From Geothrix oryzisoli (GTDB taxonomy: Bacteria; Acidobacteriota; Holophagae; Holophagales; Holophagaceae), in the NCBI RefSeq assembly GCF_022808865.1, contig NZ_JAKZLB010000001.1, positions 744,001 to 808,000 on the forward strand: a stretch of DNA of 64,000 nucleotides, written 5' to 3'. The position numbers and the translations under genes are program-made. Below, piece by piece: positions 62,376-64,000 of this stretch (the first letter of the stretch is position 1; every line of letters starts with the position of its first letter). The notes beneath the pieces are model-generated. The model did not search any database, was not told the DNA's origin, and saw only the letters and a program-made list of their open reading frames with translations.

Positions 62376-63521
62376 TCACTTCCACTTGGGGAAGGGGTAC
62401 ACAGCCTTCTTGGTGGCGAACTTGGCAGGCAGCACCGTCTCGTAGTTCCCCTGGAGGATCTGCTGCACGAGCATCTGGTGGTTGTTCTGGTTGGTGAAGC
62501 CTTCGTAGTCGGCGAACTGCACCTCGCCCATCACGCCATTCCACTTGCCGGACTTCAGCGCATCCCGGGTCTTGGCGCGGTCGCCGCCGGCGTTCTTGGC
62601 GGTTTCCGCCATGATCATCATGGAGGCGTAGGCGCAGGCGGCATGATAGGTGGGCTCCTTGCCGAACTTCGCCTTGTAGCGGGCCCCGAACTCCTTCGCA
62701 CCGGGCCAGTTCACGTCGTTCGTCCACTGGGTGCAGGAGATGACGTTCTCCGAGATCGCACGCTCTTTGGCGAACTCCGTGGTGGTGAACCCCGCACCGG
62801 CACCGAGGAAGGCCTGGGGCTGGAGACCCACTTCCTTCGACTGCCGCATGAGCAGGATGGCGTCAGCCACGTAGGACACCATGAACACAAGATCAGGATT
62901 CTTCGACTTCACCTTGGCGAGGGTGGACCGGTAGTCTGCGGCACCCTTGGGATAGGGCTCGTCCGCGACGACCTGCATGCCCTTCTTCGCCACATACTCC
63001 TTGGCGGTCTTGGTGGTGGAGGTGCCGAAATCGGTGTTCTCGTAGATGAAGGCGATGGACCTGGGCTTGCCGAGCGAGGTGGCCGCGTCGATGAGGCTGG
63101 AGGCGTACTTGTCCGCGGGGGCATTCATGCGGAAGACGTACTTGAGGCCCTGACGCGTGATCTCCTCCTTGGCCGCCGCGGGGATGAGCAGGGGCACGCG
63201 ATACTTCTCCGCCAGCTTGGCCACGGCGTTGGAGCAGGCCGAGGTGTAGGGCCCCACGACGCCGACGACGCCGTCGCGCGTGGCCAGCTTCTCCATGGCG
63301 CTCATGGAGATCTGCGGCTTGCCCGTATCGTCCTCCCAGACGAGCTGGAGGTTGATGCCCTTCTTCCGGAGGTCTTCGTCCGCGAGCTTGATGCCGTTGG
63401 TGATGTTCTCCCCGATGGGCGCCTCGGGCCCGCTCATGGAATTGATGACGCCGATCTTCTGCGCCATGAGACACGGAGAGAGGGCGAGTGCGGTGCCCAG
63501 GGCCAAGAGGTGCTTTCGCAT
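62376..63521 (-). CDS. livK: Branched-chain amino acid ABC transporter substrate-binding protein
   Basis: A 381-aa type I periplasmic binding protein with a signal peptide (1-20, ending L-M-A-Q). V-I-N-S-M-S-G-P-E-A-P-I-G-E-N (about 25-39) is the LivJ/K start; D-D-T-G-K-P (about 62-67), Y-T-S-A-C-S (about 90-95) and Y-E-N-T-D-F-G (about 146-152) belong to the ligand cleft and hinge. The start has GGAG. It is first of the liv operon and downstream of a porin gene. Ligand could be Leu/Ile/Val or another small acid. Confidence 0.93.
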   Translation of the reverse strand: MRKHLLALGTALALSPCLMAQKIGVINSMSGPEAPIGENITNGIKLADEDLRKKGINLQLVWEDDTGKPQISMSAMEKLATRDGVVGVVGPYTSACSNAVAKLAEKYRVPLLIPAAAKEEITRQGLKYVFRMNAPADKYASSLIDAATSLGKPRSIAFIYENTDFGTSTTKTAKEYVAKKGMQVVADEPYPKGAADYRSTLAKVKSKNPDLVFMVSYVADAILLMRQSKEVGLQPQAFLGAGAGFTTTEFAKERAISENVISCTQWTNDVNWPGAKEFGARYKAKFGKEPTYHAACAYASMMIMAETAKNAGGDRAKTRDALKSGKWNGVMGEVQFADYEGFTNQNNHQMLVQQILQGNYETVLPAKFATKKAVYPFPKWK

Positions 63522-63584
63522 GGCAGCTCCAGTGCAAAGGTGATGTGGGTGGAAGGTATGGCCGATTCTACACCCCCTCTGGAC

Positions 63585-63630
63585 CAAAAAAACCACGGAA
63601 CCCATGGGTTGTGACCCATGAGTTCCGTGG
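63585..63630 (-). terminator. Rho-independent terminator of the porin gene
   Basis: On the minus strand a 17-bp stem with one mismatch (CCACGGAACTCATGGGT / ACCCATGGGTTCCGTGG, loop CACA) is followed by TTTTTTTGG. It separates the porin from livK. Confidence 0.9.
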
Positions 63631-63672
63631 CTGCGATGCCGAAAGTGTTCGGCTAGGTAGAACGTGCTCGGA

Positions 63673-64000
63673 TCAGAATCCGACCATCAGGGAAGCGACG
63701 AGGGAATCGCCGCCCTGCTCGCCGGTCTGGCCCGCGCGAGGCAGCAGGAAGTTCTTGCTGCGGTGCACGTAGTCCAGCTTCAGCTTGCCCGCGCCGTACT
63801 TGGCGGGATTGAACACGTAGTTGTAGCCCACGGTGATCTCGGTGTACTTGGGGCTGAGGTCGTTGCCCGTGGGGAGGCCGGTGGCCACGTTCGTGGTGTA
63901 GGGGTTGGTGGCGGTGTACCAGTCGTCCCCGGAGTTGTAGTTCAGCACGTCGTAGCGGGCGGTGAACCAGTGCTGGCCCATCTTGTAGGCGCCATCGATG
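63673..64000 (-). CDS. Porin-like outer-membrane protein, C-terminal part
   Basis: At least 108 residues, continuing beyond 64000. Beta strands alternate (Y-T-E-I-T-V-G-Y-N-Y-V-F, K-L-K-L-D-Y-V-H-R) and the last residue is Phe after V-A-S-L-M-V-G, the BAM-recognition signature of outer-membrane beta barrels. Family (O/P-type porin or OprP-like) cannot be fixed from this end. It is followed by a strong terminator. Confidence 0.7.
   Translation of the reverse strand, partial: IDGAYKMGQHWFTARYDVLNYNSGDDWYTATNPYTTNVATGLPTGNDLSPKYTEITVGYNYVFNPAKYGAGKLKLDYVHRSKNFLLPRAGQTGEQGGDSLVASLMVGF

Overview
The window is a stretch of GC-rich chromosome from a Gram-negative bacterium. It has lpxA/fabZ (lipid A), a PilMNOPQ type IV pilus machine, a porin ending in Phe, two-cluster housekeeping genes and no phage or plasmid signature. 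The gene content (futalosine-pathway mqnA, LivKHMGF uptake, many GTG/ATGA-coupled genes, several GC-rich antisense shadow frames) best fits an Acidobacteriota of the Holophagae type (Geothrix-like). That placement is an inference from general knowledge, not from a search.

Layout. 1-2808: an mltG 5' end on the minus strand, then an APC permease coupled to a lysine-6-dehydrogenase-like gene. 2809-10593: a mostly minus-strand housekeeping block (rapZ, secA, a 157-aa unknown, proS, yqeY, ferredoxin) with ndk on plus; a 271-bp element with 20-bp terminal inverted repeats separates proS from the 157-aa gene. 10729-13133: plus-strand thiL, DUF2062, ybaB, recR. 13137-16599: minus-strand 2Fe-2S ferredoxin, photolyase, and a glnK-amtB ammonium unit with an unusual PII. 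16726-24967: algH/yqgE, a membrane protein, purE-moaB-71 aa, a lipoprotein, and a four-gene unit (PP2C, RdgC-like half protein, partner, LysM-type amidase), then an acyl-CoA dehydrogenase-like gene and two tiny genes.

25030-31401: pilMNOPQ preceded by a PP2C phosphatase and a J-domain/TPR gene. 31615-35846: gatA, an E2 acyltransferase, dnaB. 35862-41697: a 1048-aa secreted protein resembling CehA/McbA PHP hydrolases but lacking the metal ligands, a SanA/YdcF-type protein, a thiolase lacking its second catalytic Cys, and an orphan LolD/MacB ATPase. 41744-48038: carbonic anhydrase, era-lpxA-fabZ, a GAF/HD-GYP regulator, a TrmA/RlmD-type methyltransferase and speD.

48101-50598: an alkylation-repair cluster with an Ada-AlkA fusion, ogt and a second ogt paralogue whose acceptor Cys is Ser. 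50633-58375: mqnA, pepQ, an EF-hand-like small protein, a membrane protein, a histidine kinase, a DPP-IV-type peptidase and a POT peptide transporter. 58529-63521: a CBS protein and the livKHMGF branched-chain amino acid ABC operon, followed by the 3' end of a porin gene.

The most notable signals are several family members that keep the fold signature but lose catalytic residues (PHP protein, thiolase, Ogt paralogue, RapZ Walker A, PII tyrosines), the inverted-repeat element next to proS, and an inverted repeat at 57024-57105 whose ends match integron attC core sites. No CRISPR array, tRNA, rRNA or transposase was seen.
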